A stretch of 64,000 nucleotides of DNA, taken from the NCBI RefSeq assembly GCF_017357105.1, contig NZ_CP071596.1, positions 744,001 to 808,000 on the forward strand, written 5' to 3'. The translations under genes were made by a program, and so were the position numbers. Of this stretch, positions 9,122-16,576 are shown piece by piece. The notes beneath the pieces are model-generated. The model ran no database searches. It was not told the DNA's origin and was given only the letters and a program-made list of their open reading frames with translations. This stretch comes from Natronosalvus caseinilyticus (GTDB lineage Archaea > Halobacteriota > Halobacteria > Halobacteriales > Natrialbaceae). Every line of letters begins with the position of its first letter. The stretch's first letter is position 1.

Positions 9122-9166
9122 CGTCGGTCGTCCATAGCGTTGACGGACTGATCTGGCCGCGCCATT

Positions 9167-9174
9167 GTATATAA
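9167..9174 (-). promoter_or_regulatory. TATA box of the XPD-like helicase gene
   Basis: TTATATAC on the minus strand is a near-consensus haloarchaeal TATA element. Transcription would start about 25 bp downstream, leaving a leader of about 20 nt before the ATG at 9121. Confidence 0.7.
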
Positions 9175-9552
9175 GGGATCGGCAGCGGCGTTTGCAGTCG
9201 GAAAACGAATCGTCGGTCGGTAGCGACGAGATGAATCGTCGTCACTCGAGTTTGCAGTCGAATCGACTCGTCGGGCGAGCCCGGTGGATCGGCGCCTCGA
9301 CTGGAACGCGGGGTGGTGCTAGTGCGCAAAGCGACGTTGGAACGCGAGGCGATGTAGAGCGCAACACTGCGCTGAAACGCGAGGCTCGCTAGAACACCAC
9401 CTGACGATTCAGAAACCCACCACTGAACGCACCACAAAAGACACGGGCCGGCCATCGGAACGACCAGCCGCGACCCTGTATTCCCAGGTGGCCACCCCCC
9501 AGTGGCCACTCGAAGAGGCGATGGCTCGAAACGTAAACCTTTGGATAGCTTT

Positions 9553-9595
9553 CACACAGTGAAGCGACTGGTGTCCAGGCACACAGTGAAACGAC
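9553..9595. repeat. Direct repeat pair near the hemL 3' end
   Basis: CACACAGTGAAGCGAC (9553-9568) and CACACAGTGAAACGAC (9580-9595) differ at one base and are 27 bp apart, just beyond the hemL stop. Confidence 0.55.
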
Positions 9596-9626
9596 GCCAG
9601 CCGGCGACTCCGAGGCGCGGGCGCGA

Positions 9627-10979
9627 TCAGAGCGCGTCCTTGTACGCCTCGAGCGTCCGCTCGACGTCCTCCTCGGTGTGACCGTAACTGACGAACTGGC
9701 TCTCGAACTGGTTCTGGGAGAGGAAGATGCCCTGTTCGCGCATCTCGCCCCAGAAGATCCGCCGCCAGCGTTCGGTTTCGGCTCGTTTGACGTCGGCCGC
9801 GTTCTTCGGACAGTACTCGTAGCGCGGGCAGTCGGGATCCTGGCGACAGCCGGCTTCGCACTGGTCACCGGCCTCGAGTTCGTCTCGAGAGGGGCCCTCG
9901 CGCGTAAAGATTACTTTGAACATGCTGTCGATTCCGACCACGGTGTAATTCGGCGCCTGATCAGCGAGAATGTCGGTGAGACCGGCCCGAAGCGTCTCGC
10001 CGAGCCCGTTGACGTGGTCGTAGACGTCGTTTTCGGCCGCGAACGTGAGCGTCTCGAGGCCGGCGGCCATCGTCACGGGGTGGCCGGAGAAGGTGCCGGC
10101 CTGGAAGACCTCCCCGGTGGGCGCGAATTCCTCGATCAACTCGGCGCGGCCGCCGATGGCGCCGACGGGAAACCCGCCGCCGATGATCTTGCCGAAGGTG
10201 GTGAGGTCGGGCGTGATGCCGAAGTGACTCTGGGCGCAGCCCAGCCCGCCGACGCGAAAGCCGGTGATGACCTCGTCGAAGATCAGGAGCGAGTCGTGAT
10301 CGTCGGTGAGCTCGCGAAGGGTCTCGAGGTAGCCGTCGACAGGGTGGACGATACCGTAGTTGGCGAGGATCGGTTCGACGAGGACGCCCGCGATGTCGTC
10401 GCCGTGTTCCTGGAAGACTTCGCGAACGGCCGCTTCGTCGTTGAACGGGACAGGAAGAGTGTGCTCGGCGAACGCCTGCGGGATGCCGGCGGAGGAGGGA
10501 GCGGGATGTTCGGCGTCGCCTTCGACCAGCGTCGACTCCTGGGCGCCGTGGTACCCGCCCTGCATGATGACGATCTTGTTCCGGCCGGTCGTTCCGCGGG
10601 CGAGACGGACGGCCGAGACGGTCGCTTCCGTCCCGGAGTTGACGAACCGAATCTTCTCGACGCTCGGGACGTGCCGGACGACGAACTCGGCGAGGTCAAC
10701 CTCGAGTTCGGTCGGCGTACCGTACATCGGACCCTCGCTGGCCGCTCGCTGGATCGCCGCCTGGACGGGGTCGGGGAGATCGTGTCCGAGAAGCAGGGGG
10801 CCGAGACCCATGACCCAGTCGACGAGTCGGTTGCCGTCGGCGTCGACGACGTGGCCGCCGTCGCCCTTCCGAACGAAAAAGGGATACGGCTCGATGGCCG
10901 CCCGGACGGCGGAGTTGACGCCGCCGGGCATGACGGACAGCGCCCGGTCGTACAGCGCGCGTGAGCGTTCGTCGTTCAT
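9627..10979 (-). CDS. hemL: Glutamate-1-semialdehyde 2,1-aminomutase
   Basis: PLP enzyme converting glutamate-1-semialdehyde to 5-aminolevulinate in the C5 pathway to haem and corrinoids. The 450-residue protein shows [30 protein letters not shown] and [17 protein letters not shown], with the PLP lysine at about K264. An unusual cysteine-bearing segment lies near the C-terminus: cysteines at about 374, 378, 384 and 390 (C-x3-C-x5-C-x5-C) in a loop between the conserved VIFT strand and the [20 protein letters not shown] segment. Bacterial HemL lacks this, and it looks like a metal or Fe-S site. Transcribed away from the origin-like block. Confidence 0.95.
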   Translation of the reverse strand: MNDERSRALYDRALSVMPGGVNSAVRAAIEPYPFFVRKGDGGHVVDADGNRLVDWVMGLGPLLLGHDLPDPVQAAIQRAASEGPMYGTPTELEVDLAEFVVRHVPSVEKIRFVNSGTEATVSAVRLARGTTGRNKIVIMQGGYHGAQESTLVEGDAEHPAPSSAGIPQAFAEHTLPVPFNDEAAVREVFQEHGDDIAGVLVEPILANYGIVHPVDGYLETLRELTDDHDSLLIFDEVITGFRVGGLGCAQSHFGITPDLTTFGKIIGGGFPVGAIGGRAELIEEFAPTGEVFQAGTFSGHPVTMAAGLETLTFAAENDVYDHVNGLGETLRAGLTDILADQAPNYTVVGIDSMFKVIFTREGPSRDELEAGDQCEAGCRQDPDCPRYEYCPKNAADVKRAETERWRRIFWGEMREQGIFLSQNQFESQFVSYGHTEEDVERTLEAYKDAL

Positions 10980-11087
10980 GGTATGGTCGGCGCTTTGGTC
11001 GCGGACGGCAAAGATGTACCGAGGTCTGGTTCCGTCGAGATCTGGGCTGGTGTGAGAGTGTTTGGACCGTGCCTGAAAGCGAAGTGA

Positions 11088-11543
11088 TTCTCGAGTTGAA
11101 ACGAAGGGGTGTTAGGCCCTACAGAGGTTGATATTAGATATTTGTTATTATCACGAAGAGAGGCAAAGTGAATTATTCTGAGAGGTTTGCCGGGGTTAGA
11201 ACACCCCCACCCCTTCGTTTCAGGTGGAGATGGTCGAAGGGGTGGTGGGTTTCGTGGGTCGGGAGGGCTGGCTCGGTGATTGAGTGGGGACGATCTCTGC
11301 TCGAGACGGCAGGAGAAGCCGTGAGAGTCGTGAATTCGAAGAGAAGAGGCGGTCTAGTAACTCAAGCCGTCTAGAACGACGTTTCTAGTAGGGTCTAGTA
11401 ACAAAAACCAACTTATCTAGTAAGATGCGTTATTTGCTAGTGCTGCGGACAAATTTCTCAGGAGGTATCTTAAACCTTCCCGTCCTAGAAACCCCTCCCA
11501 CCCCCACCCCTCCATTTCGGTCTCCACCTGAAACAAAGGGGTG
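11088..11543. other. Candidate replication origin (ORB-like inverted elements around AT-rich core)
   Basis: Three 23-bp elements share the core GAAACRAAGGGGT. The copy at 11208-11230 is on the minus strand; those at 11088-11110 and 11521-11543 are on the plus strand. The 11208 and 11521 copies match at 22 of 23 positions as inverted repeats and both run on into a G-string. Between the first two lies AT-rich DNA (GATATTAGATATTTGTTATT near 11129-11148). Inverted G-string ORBs around an AT-rich unwinding element is the known haloarchaeal oriC design bound by Orc1/Cdc6. Against this, no orc gene is adjacent; the only one in view is 48 kb away. Confidence 0.5.
11353..11442 (+). repeat. TCTAGTA repeat array
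   Basis: TCTAGTA(A) occurs at 11353-11360, 11384-11390, 11394-11401 and 11416-11423, with variants TCTAGAA at 11370-11376 and GCTAGTG at 11436-11442. Spacings between the intact copies (31, 10, 22 bp) and to the last variant (20 bp) are close to whole helical turns, so the copies would lie on one DNA face. Protein-binding array is an inference. Confidence 0.5.
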
Positions 11544-11928
11544 GGGGGTTCCCTCCAAATTCCCTCCCGGGAGATCGCGGTATCATACCCCATGATTCGT
11601 AGCTTCCGCTCACAACTCTCCCTAACCACAATCATCTCTTTTCCACTCACAACTCTCCAATCTCGTTGGGACTCCCGACGTCACCCGGTTCTCCCTCTCC
11701 CAAACCTGCGCTCCCTAGCACACCCCCTTCTTCCAATCCTTCTCCTACTCCTGCCCTTGACTTCTCCCACTCTCTGCCCTTGATTCCTCTCACCCTCCGC
11801 GTCTCGCCTCCTCCTGCTCTCTCCGTTCAAAATTGAGCCTTTCCCCAACCACTTCAAGCTGCAGCCAGTCATCACGACCCGCTCGAGGCGCCGACGTCCG
11901 GTCGCTCAATGATCGGAATCCCCAACAC

Positions 11929-11936
11929 AATTATAC
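11929..11936 (+). promoter_or_regulatory. TATA box of the carbonic anhydrase gene
   Basis: AATTATAC lies about 45 bp upstream of the ATG at 11978, giving a leader of about 17 nt. It lies inside the longer open frame beginning at 11909, so that upstream start is ruled out. Confidence 0.6.
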
Positions 11937-11977
11937 GGTTCTCGTCGTTCGTCTACGTGAAACTCCGGACGATTCCC

Positions 11978-12739
11978 ATGACATCCGACTCCGACTCCGA
12001 TTCAACGGACGCTCGAGACGATCACGCAACCGTCCTCTTCGACCTCCTCGAGGGGAACGAACGCCACGTCGACTCTCTCCCCGACGGCTACTTCGACGCC
12101 GTTCGAGACGAACAACACCCCGACGCCGTCACCATGTGTTGTTCGGATTCGCGGGTCTCACAGGAAGGGATGTGGTCGATTGACCGACCTGGAGCCATCT
12201 TCACGCCGAGTACGATCGGCAACCAGATCTGGGACGTCGAGGACGGCGAGCGATTCGTCGACGGGAGCGTTCTGTACCCGATTCACTACACCGATACGGA
12301 GGCAGTCGCCGTCGTCGGTCACACCGGCTGTGGTGCCGTTACGGCCGCCTACGAGGTCGCGTCGGGCGACGAGGAACCCCCGGGCCCGCGCGGGGTCACC
12401 AAGTGGGTCGAGGCGCTCGTTCCCGTCGTCGAGTCGGGTCTCGAGAGCGAACTGGTCGATACCGATAACGGTTCCGACGAAAACGCCGACGCCGACACCG
12501 GGATTATCGACCAGCTCGTCGAGTACAACGTCCACCGACAGGTCTCCTACCTTCGAATGGCGGAATCGATTCCGTCCTCGGTCACCTGCTACGGCTTCGT
12601 CTACGACTTTCACGAAACCTACGGGTCCGAGCCGGGGCGGGCGTACCTTGTTAACCTCGACGGCGAAACCGACCCGCGGGCCATAGCGATGGACCTTCCC
12701 GATGCGTACGCCGATAGCATCTCGAGCCTGCTCTACTGA
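11978..12739 (+). CDS. Beta-class carbonic anhydrase
   Basis: Zinc enzyme hydrating CO2 to bicarbonate in the cytoplasm. Residues C55, D57 and R59 (CCSDSR) and the later GHTGCGA supply the Cys-Asp/Arg-His-Cys zinc site and catalytic dyad of beta carbonic anhydrases. At 253 residues it is slightly long because of an acidic loop (DTDNGSDENADADTG, about residues 165-180) before the LVEYNVHRQVSYLR helix. The short Asp/Ser-rich N-terminus is typical of halophilic adaptation. The gene has its own TATA box and seems monocistronic. Confidence 0.92.
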   Translation: MTSDSDSDSTDARDDHATVLFDLLEGNERHVDSLPDGYFDAVRDEQHPDAVTMCCSDSRVSQEGMWSIDRPGAIFTPSTIGNQIWDVEDGERFVDGSVLYPIHYTDTEAVAVVGHTGCGAVTAAYEVASGDEEPPGPRGVTKWVEALVPVVESGLESELVDTDNGSDENADADTGIIDQLVEYNVHRQVSYLRMAESIPSSVTCYGFVYDFHETYGSEPGRAYLVNLDGETDPRAIAMDLPDAYADSISSLLY

Positions 12740-12906
12740 TCGCGGTCGCTGCAGTCGATGCGGAGGATGATCCTTCTCACCCACGTTCCGACGGCTATCG
12801 AACGATTCTGTACTCGGAAGTAATTCGATCGCGCGACAGATTTCGTCTCGAGGCGAAACGACCCGCGGACCGAACGTTATTCGTCCTCGCGTTCGAACGC
12901 TCGAGT

Positions 12907-13146
12907 ATGCCACAACCCCCGATCTGGGACTCGCTGTGGGGTTTCCTCGAGAACGACACCAACTTCTACTACGCCATTGGATTCCTGACGATTGCCGTCT
13001 TCGTCGTCGCGTTCGTCGCCGTCTCGCTGACCAGCTCGGTGGATCTCACCCAGGGCGGCTTCTTCGGAATCGTCGTCGGGTTCTCACTGTTCATGCTGGT
13101 CTTTTTCGTCTCGATCTTCGCCCAGCGACTCGAGGACGAGGAGTAA
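12907..13146 (+). CDS. Two-helix small membrane protein
   Basis: A 79-residue protein with hydrophobic helices at about 21-43 (YAIGFLTIAVFVVAFVAVSL) and 50-72 (GFFGIVVGFSLFMLVFFVSI), a short aromatic N-terminus (IWDSLWGFLE) and an acidic C-terminus. Good haloarchaeal codon usage supports a real gene. No function is known to me. Confidence 0.75.
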   Translation: MPQPPIWDSLWGFLENDTNFYYAIGFLTIAVFVVAFVAVSLTSSVDLTQGGFFGIVVGFSLFMLVFFVSIFAQRLEDEE

Positions 13147-13269
13147 CCGCGATTCGAAGCGGCGCCAGAATACGGCGGTAGAAGGGCTCTCGACCCCTGT
13201 CAATCGCCCATCTTGGCTGGAGGCTACATCGGAACGGTTATCCGTCTTCCCCGACTCTCTTCAGAAGCA

Positions 13270-13464
13270 ATGGCGAAAGGAACCGTTGATTTCTTCAACG
13301 ACACTGGCGGCTACGGATTCATCGAGACTGAGGACGCGGACGACGACGTTTTCTTCCACATGGAAGACGTTGGCGGTCCTGACCTGGAAGAAGGCCAGGA
13401 AATCGAGTTCGACATCGAGCAGGCCCCCAAGGGCCCGCGCGCGACGAACGTCGAGCGCCTGTAA
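13270..13464 (+). CDS. cspA: Cold-shock domain protein
   Basis: A 64-residue single-stranded nucleic acid-binding protein. GGYGFIET (RNP1) and DVFFHM (RNP2) are the RNA-contact motifs of the CspA family, followed by GQEIEFDIEQAPKGPRATNVERL. The ATG at 13270 gives the canonical N-terminus MAKGTVDFFND. The upstream frame extension to 13213 is non-homologous. The gene probably acts as an RNA chaperone. A T-rich stretch (GTTTTTGAACTATATTTTTA, 13487-13506) shortly after the stop is likely its transcription terminator. Confidence 0.95.
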   Translation: MAKGTVDFFNDTGGYGFIETEDADDDVFFHMEDVGGPDLEEGQEIEFDIEQAPKGPRATNVERL

Positions 13465-13486
13465 ATCGGGAATTCACTGAGGTATC

Positions 13487-13506
13487 GTTTTTGAACTATA
13501 TTTTTA
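13487..13506 (+). terminator. T-rich terminator after the cold-shock gene
   Basis: Two T-runs (TTTTTG and ATTTTTA) about 20-40 bp downstream of the csp stop match the oligo-T terminators used by archaeal RNA polymerase. Confidence 0.55.
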
Positions 13507-13758
13507 CGACCGCGAGTGACGACGCCAGTACTCGTGTCGCGGTCGCGGTTCGAACCACGAACAATCATCACTGCCCCGACTCAAGTCCTAGTCCTGGATA
13601 CGGTCCTCGACTACGACGAATCTCGCTCGACACGAAATGGTGCCCTCATCGACGAGAACCTTCGTCGCCGGGGCCTCGCCGACGCGGTCAAGCGTACCCC
13701 AAACTGATCCGGGTTGCTGAGTCCGAACCGTTTTGTCGCTCACGCGCTCACGACCACT

Positions 13759-14157
13759 ATGGACGACACCGAATCCGCCGGATCGAACCCGGACCCCGAA
13801 CCGACGATTCGCCGTACCGACGACGTCGAGTACGAATCCGTCGACGCTGCGGACGGACTCGCCAAAGGCGTCCTCATCGCGGCCGAACACGGGGCCCCGA
13901 ACTTCGCGATTCGCCGGTTCACCCTCGAGCCAGGTGCCGAGGTTCCGCCGCACACGAACGCCGTCGAGCACGAGCAGTACGTTCTCGAAGGCGAGTACGT
14001 CGTCGGAATCGGCGACGAAGAGTACGACGTCGAAGCGGGCGACTCCCTCCTGATCCCGGCCGGAACCGTTCACTGGTACCGCAACGAAACCGACGTCGAG
14101 GGCGCGTTCCTCTGTGCGGTCCCCAACGGCGACGACGAGATCGAACTCCTCGAGTAA
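13759..14157 (+). CDS. Small cupin-domain protein
   Basis: A 132-residue single-cupin protein. The first metal motif is PGAEVPPHTNAVEHEQYVLEG (two His, one Glu) and the second is PAGTVHWYRN (His). A metal-binding beta-barrel is therefore expected, with the substrate unknown. The start at MDDTESAG follows a gap of nearly 300 bp after csp that holds no clear gene. It ends 67 bp before the iron-uptake operon and its DtxR-type operator, but the promoter in between suggests separate transcription. Related proteins include sugar-binding and dioxygenase-like cupins, so function remains open. Confidence 0.8.
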   Translation: MDDTESAGSNPDPEPTIRRTDDVEYESVDAADGLAKGVLIAAEHGAPNFAIRRFTLEPGAEVPPHTNAVEHEQYVLEGEYVVGIGDEEYDVEAGDSLLIPAGTVHWYRNETDVEGAFLCAVPNGDDEIELLE

Positions 14158-14194
14158 GCGAACCGACTCGTTTCGGCCGGCCTAAATCAACGCA

Positions 14195-14219
14195 CTTTTA
14201 AACTGTTAGGCTAGCCTAA
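14195..14219 (+). promoter_or_regulatory. Iron-operon promoter with DtxR/IdeR-type palindrome
   Basis: The TATA box CTTTTAAA (14195-14202) is followed by the perfect 14-bp palindrome TTAGGCTAGCCTAA (14206-14219), 5 bp before the leaderless ATG at 14225. The palindrome matches the metal-repressor (DtxR/IdeR/SirR) box type. It sits where a bound repressor would block initiation. This predicts iron (or manganese) repression of the siderophore transporter. Confidence 0.75.
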
Positions 14220-14224
14220 AACGC

Positions 14225-15409
14225 ATGACTTCGAATCGAACGCGACGGGCGGTTCTGGCGACAGGGACGGCGGCGCTCGTCGGCCTCGCGGGGTGCGTGA
14301 GCGGTACCGGCCGGGAGGAAGATCCTGATTCTAACGACGGAAACGGCAACGGCAACGAGACAGGGAACGAAAACTCGAGCGACACTGATGAAAACGAAGG
14401 TAACGGTTCCTATTCGGTCACGATGGAACCCGTCGGCACCCTCGAGTTCGACCAGCCGCCCGAACGGTGGGCGACGTACTTCCCCGGGTACGCGGACATG
14501 GGTGTTACGCTCGGCGTCGGCGATGGTCTCCTCTCGGTCGGGAATCTCCCCCGCTATCACACCCAGCACTACGACGAACTCGAGGGCGTCTCCGTCGAGA
14601 AGGACGACCTCGTCCAGCTAATCGGCGAGGGCGGCATCGACAAGGAGGTGTTCTACGAACTCGAGGCCGACCTCCACCTGATGGACCCGAACTGGCTGAT
14701 CGAAAACGGCGCGTTCAACCTCGAACAGTCCGACGTAGACGAGATTTCGACGGAAATCGCGCCGTTCATGGGAAACGTCATTTTCCGACAGACCGACCCG
14801 TGGCACGACTACCGGTACTACTCGCTGTACGAGGCCTTCGAGATCGTCGCCCAGATCTTCCAGCGCGAGGAGCGCTACGAGGCGTTCAAATCGTTCCACG
14901 ACGAGTTCATCGCGGACGTCCAGGCGGAGTTACCGCCTGAATCCGAGCGCCCGAGCGCCCTGCTCGTCTGGGGCGGCGAGGAGCCCGAAGCGTTCTCGCC
15001 GTACCGGCTCGGCGAGGGAACGAGCAAGAAACAGTGGCGCGACCTCGGCATCGGAGACGCCCTCGAGGGAACCGGCGTCGACGGACTGAGCACGGACGAC
15101 CGCGGTCAGATCGACTACGAGACGATGCTCGAGGTCGACCCCGACGTACTCCTCGTGCGCGGACACGAGGCCAAGTCCGCCGAAGAATTCGAGGACTCCG
15201 TGCTCGCGTTCATGCAGGATCACCCCATGGCGAGCGATCTCGCCGCCGTCCAGAACGAGCGCGTGTTCCGCGGTGGTCCGCTCTACCAGGGCCCCATCAT
15301 CAACCTGTTCACGACGGAACGCGCCGCACTGGAACTGTTCCCCGATCGGTTCGAGGGCGACCTGTTCGACCGCGAGCGAGTCGCCGAAATCGTCACTGAC
15401 GGGCCCTGA
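14225..15409 (+). CDS. Iron(III)-siderophore ABC substrate-binding lipoprotein
   Basis: FecB/FepB-type extracellular receptor of 394 residues. It has a twin-arginine-like start (RTRRAVLATG), lipobox GLAGC and then an Asn/Asp/Gly/Glu-rich linker of about 45 residues that tethers the domain above the membrane. The body has TroA-fold features: TLEFDQPPERW, NWLIENGAFNL, a long connecting helix (about 190-230) and YETMLEVDPDVLLVRGHE. It leads a three-gene operon with permease and ATPase at 1- and 2-bp spacing, and its promoter carries a DtxR-type box. Fe(III) chelate (siderophore) is the likely ligand. Confidence 0.9.
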   Translation: MTSNRTRRAVLATGTAALVGLAGCVSGTGREEDPDSNDGNGNGNETGNENSSDTDENEGNGSYSVTMEPVGTLEFDQPPERWATYFPGYADMGVTLGVGDGLLSVGNLPRYHTQHYDELEGVSVEKDDLVQLIGEGGIDKEVFYELEADLHLMDPNWLIENGAFNLEQSDVDEISTEIAPFMGNVIFRQTDPWHDYRYYSLYEAFEIVAQIFQREERYEAFKSFHDEFIADVQAELPPESERPSALLVWGGEEPEAFSPYRLGEGTSKKQWRDLGIGDALEGTGVDGLSTDDRGQIDYETMLEVDPDVLLVRGHEAKSAEEFEDSVLAFMQDHPMASDLAAVQNERVFRGGPLYQGPIINLFTTERAALELFPDRFEGDLFDRERVAEIVTDGP

Positions 15410-15410
15410 A

Positions 15411-16574
15411 ATGGGTGACTCGAGGACGTCACAGGAACTATCCGCGCGACTCGAGAGCTACGAGTGGATAGACGCTCGACTGGTCGGGGTCGCCATCGGG
15501 AGCGTGGCGGTCGTGCTCGTCTCGCTGTTCGTCCAGGTGAGCTTTGGGGTGTACTCGATGTCCATCACGGAGGCGTGGTACGCCGTCCTCGACGCCGACG
15601 TCTGGTACGACGAGCGGGTGTTGCTGTCGTTCCTCCTCGGCGAGGACCTAATGCGGACCGTGCTGTTCGTGCCCGAGAGTTACGAACTCCCCAACCTGGC
15701 GCGGAACACGACGATCGTCTGGAACGGCCGCTTGCCGCGGGTACTCGCGGCGGTGCTGGTCGGATCGAATCTCGCGATATCCGGGGCGATCTTCCAGGCG
15801 GTCACGCGCAACGAACTCGCGAGTCCGTACATCCTCGGGGTCTCCTCGGGCGCCGGGCTGGCGATCTTGCTTACGCTCGTGATCTTCTCGGGGATGACGG
15901 CGTTGCTCCCGATTAGCGCGGCTTTCGGCGGTGCGCTCGCGTTCGTCCTCGTCTACGCTATCGCCTGGAAGGGCGGAACCAACCCCGTGCGACTCGTACT
16001 CGCGGGCGTGATCGTCGGCACCGTCTTCAACTCGCTCCAGACGGCCCTCCTCCTGTTCGCTCAGGACATGGCGACCGTGCAGACGGCCATCTCCTGGACG
16101 ACCGGGACGCTCACCGGCGCGGACTGGGACGAGGTTCGACTCGTCCTTCCCTGGACGATCCTCACGTCGATCCTCGCCCTGGCGGGCGCGAGGCAGTTGA
16201 ACGTCCTCCTGCTGGGAGAACGAACCGCTGGCGCGCTCGGAATGTCCGTCGAGCGCGTCCGGTTCGGCCTCTCGGGAATCGCTATCGTGGCGGCGTCGTC
16301 GTCGATCGCCGCGGCGGGCATCGTCGGCTTCGTCGGACTCATTGTCCCTCACGCCGTACGGACGCTCGTGGGCTCGGATTACAAACGCCTGATCGTGGGC
16401 TGTCTGTTCGTCGGTCCGGCGTTGCTGGTCGCCGCCGACGTCGGTGCGCGACTGGGCATGGCCGTCCTCTTCGGCAGCACCAACCAGCTCCCGGTCGGTA
16501 TCCTGACCGGCCTGATCGGCGGCCCGTACTTCCTGTACCTGATGCGTAGACGCAAGCATCTGGGTGATCTCTAA
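15411..16574 (+). CDS. Iron-siderophore ABC permease (FecCD family)
   Basis: Type II ABC importer permease of 387 residues with about ten hydrophobic helices. The family signatures RLPRVLAAVLVGSNLAISGAIFQAVTRNELASPYILGVSSGAGLA and GFVGLIVPHAVRTLVGSDYKRL (EAA-like coupling loop) are clear when read in sections. An extra loop after TM1 (about residues 58-95, WYDERVLLSFLLGEDLMRTV) is longer than in many homologues. The ATG at 15411 lies one base after the upstream stop; the longer open frame from 15273 overlaps the binding-protein gene and is not used. Forms the membrane channel for the neighbouring receptor and ATPase. Confidence 0.93.
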   Translation: MGDSRTSQELSARLESYEWIDARLVGVAIGSVAVVLVSLFVQVSFGVYSMSITEAWYAVLDADVWYDERVLLSFLLGEDLMRTVLFVPESYELPNLARNTTIVWNGRLPRVLAAVLVGSNLAISGAIFQAVTRNELASPYILGVSSGAGLAILLTLVIFSGMTALLPISAAFGGALAFVLVYAIAWKGGTNPVRLVLAGVIVGTVFNSLQTALLLFAQDMATVQTAISWTTGTLTGADWDEVRLVLPWTILTSILALAGARQLNVLLLGERTAGALGMSVERVRFGLSGIAIVAASSSIAAAGIVGFVGLIVPHAVRTLVGSDYKRLIVGCLFVGPALLVAADVGARLGMAVLFGSTNQLPVGILTGLIGGPYFLYLMRRRKHLGDL

Positions 16575-16576
16575 GC

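Larger units (their letters stand above)
9122..9626. other. 505-bp intergenic region between hemL and the XPD-like helicase
   Basis: No credible gene. It holds the helicase promoter (9167-9174) and two pairs of direct repeats. GTTTGCAGTCG-initiated units lie at 9190-9216 and 9250-9274. CACACAGTGAARCGAC units lie at 9553-9568 and 9580-9595 (15 of 16 identical, 27 bp apart). Short phrases GGAACGCG/GAAACGCGAGG recur around 9305-9385. The meaning is unknown; regulatory sites or decayed coding DNA are possible. Confidence 0.6.
10980..11977. other. Nearly 1 kb non-coding region between hemL and carbonic anhydrase
   Basis: Much lower GC than its surroundings. It contains three strong ORB-like elements (11088-11110, 11208-11230, 11521-11543), a diverged fourth near 11505-11520, an AT-rich stretch at 11129-11185, a TCTAGTA array (11353-11442), purine-rich (about 11160-11370) and pyrimidine-rich (about 11570-11860) tracts on the + strand, and the carbonic anhydrase promoter (11929-11936). 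Short open frames here have non-haloarchaeal composition and overlap these elements, so I read the region as non-coding. Confidence 0.75.

Noticed and set aside
7118-9151. Long plus-strand frames antisense to the XPD-like helicase
   Set aside because: Shadows caused by high GC; the minus-strand frame carries all helicase motifs.
9165-9392. 75-codon open frame after the XPD-like helicase start
   Set aside because: It begins inside the helicase TATA box and covers the direct repeats; no homologous pattern.
11417-11650. Minus-strand open frame of 77 codons inside the 11 kb block
   Set aside because: It overlaps the inverted ORB-like element and TCTAGTA sites, and its amino-acid composition is not haloarchaeal.
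11541-11875. Two open frames (+ 80 codons, - 64 codons) in the pyrimidine-rich tract
   Set aside because: They reflect strand-biased composition (Leu/Pro/Ser-rich or Arg/Gly-rich) and have no family resemblance or start signals.
13516-13707. 63-codon GTG-started frame between csp and the cupin gene
   Set aside because: Arg/Thr-rich, no motif and no promoter; I read the gap as non-coding.
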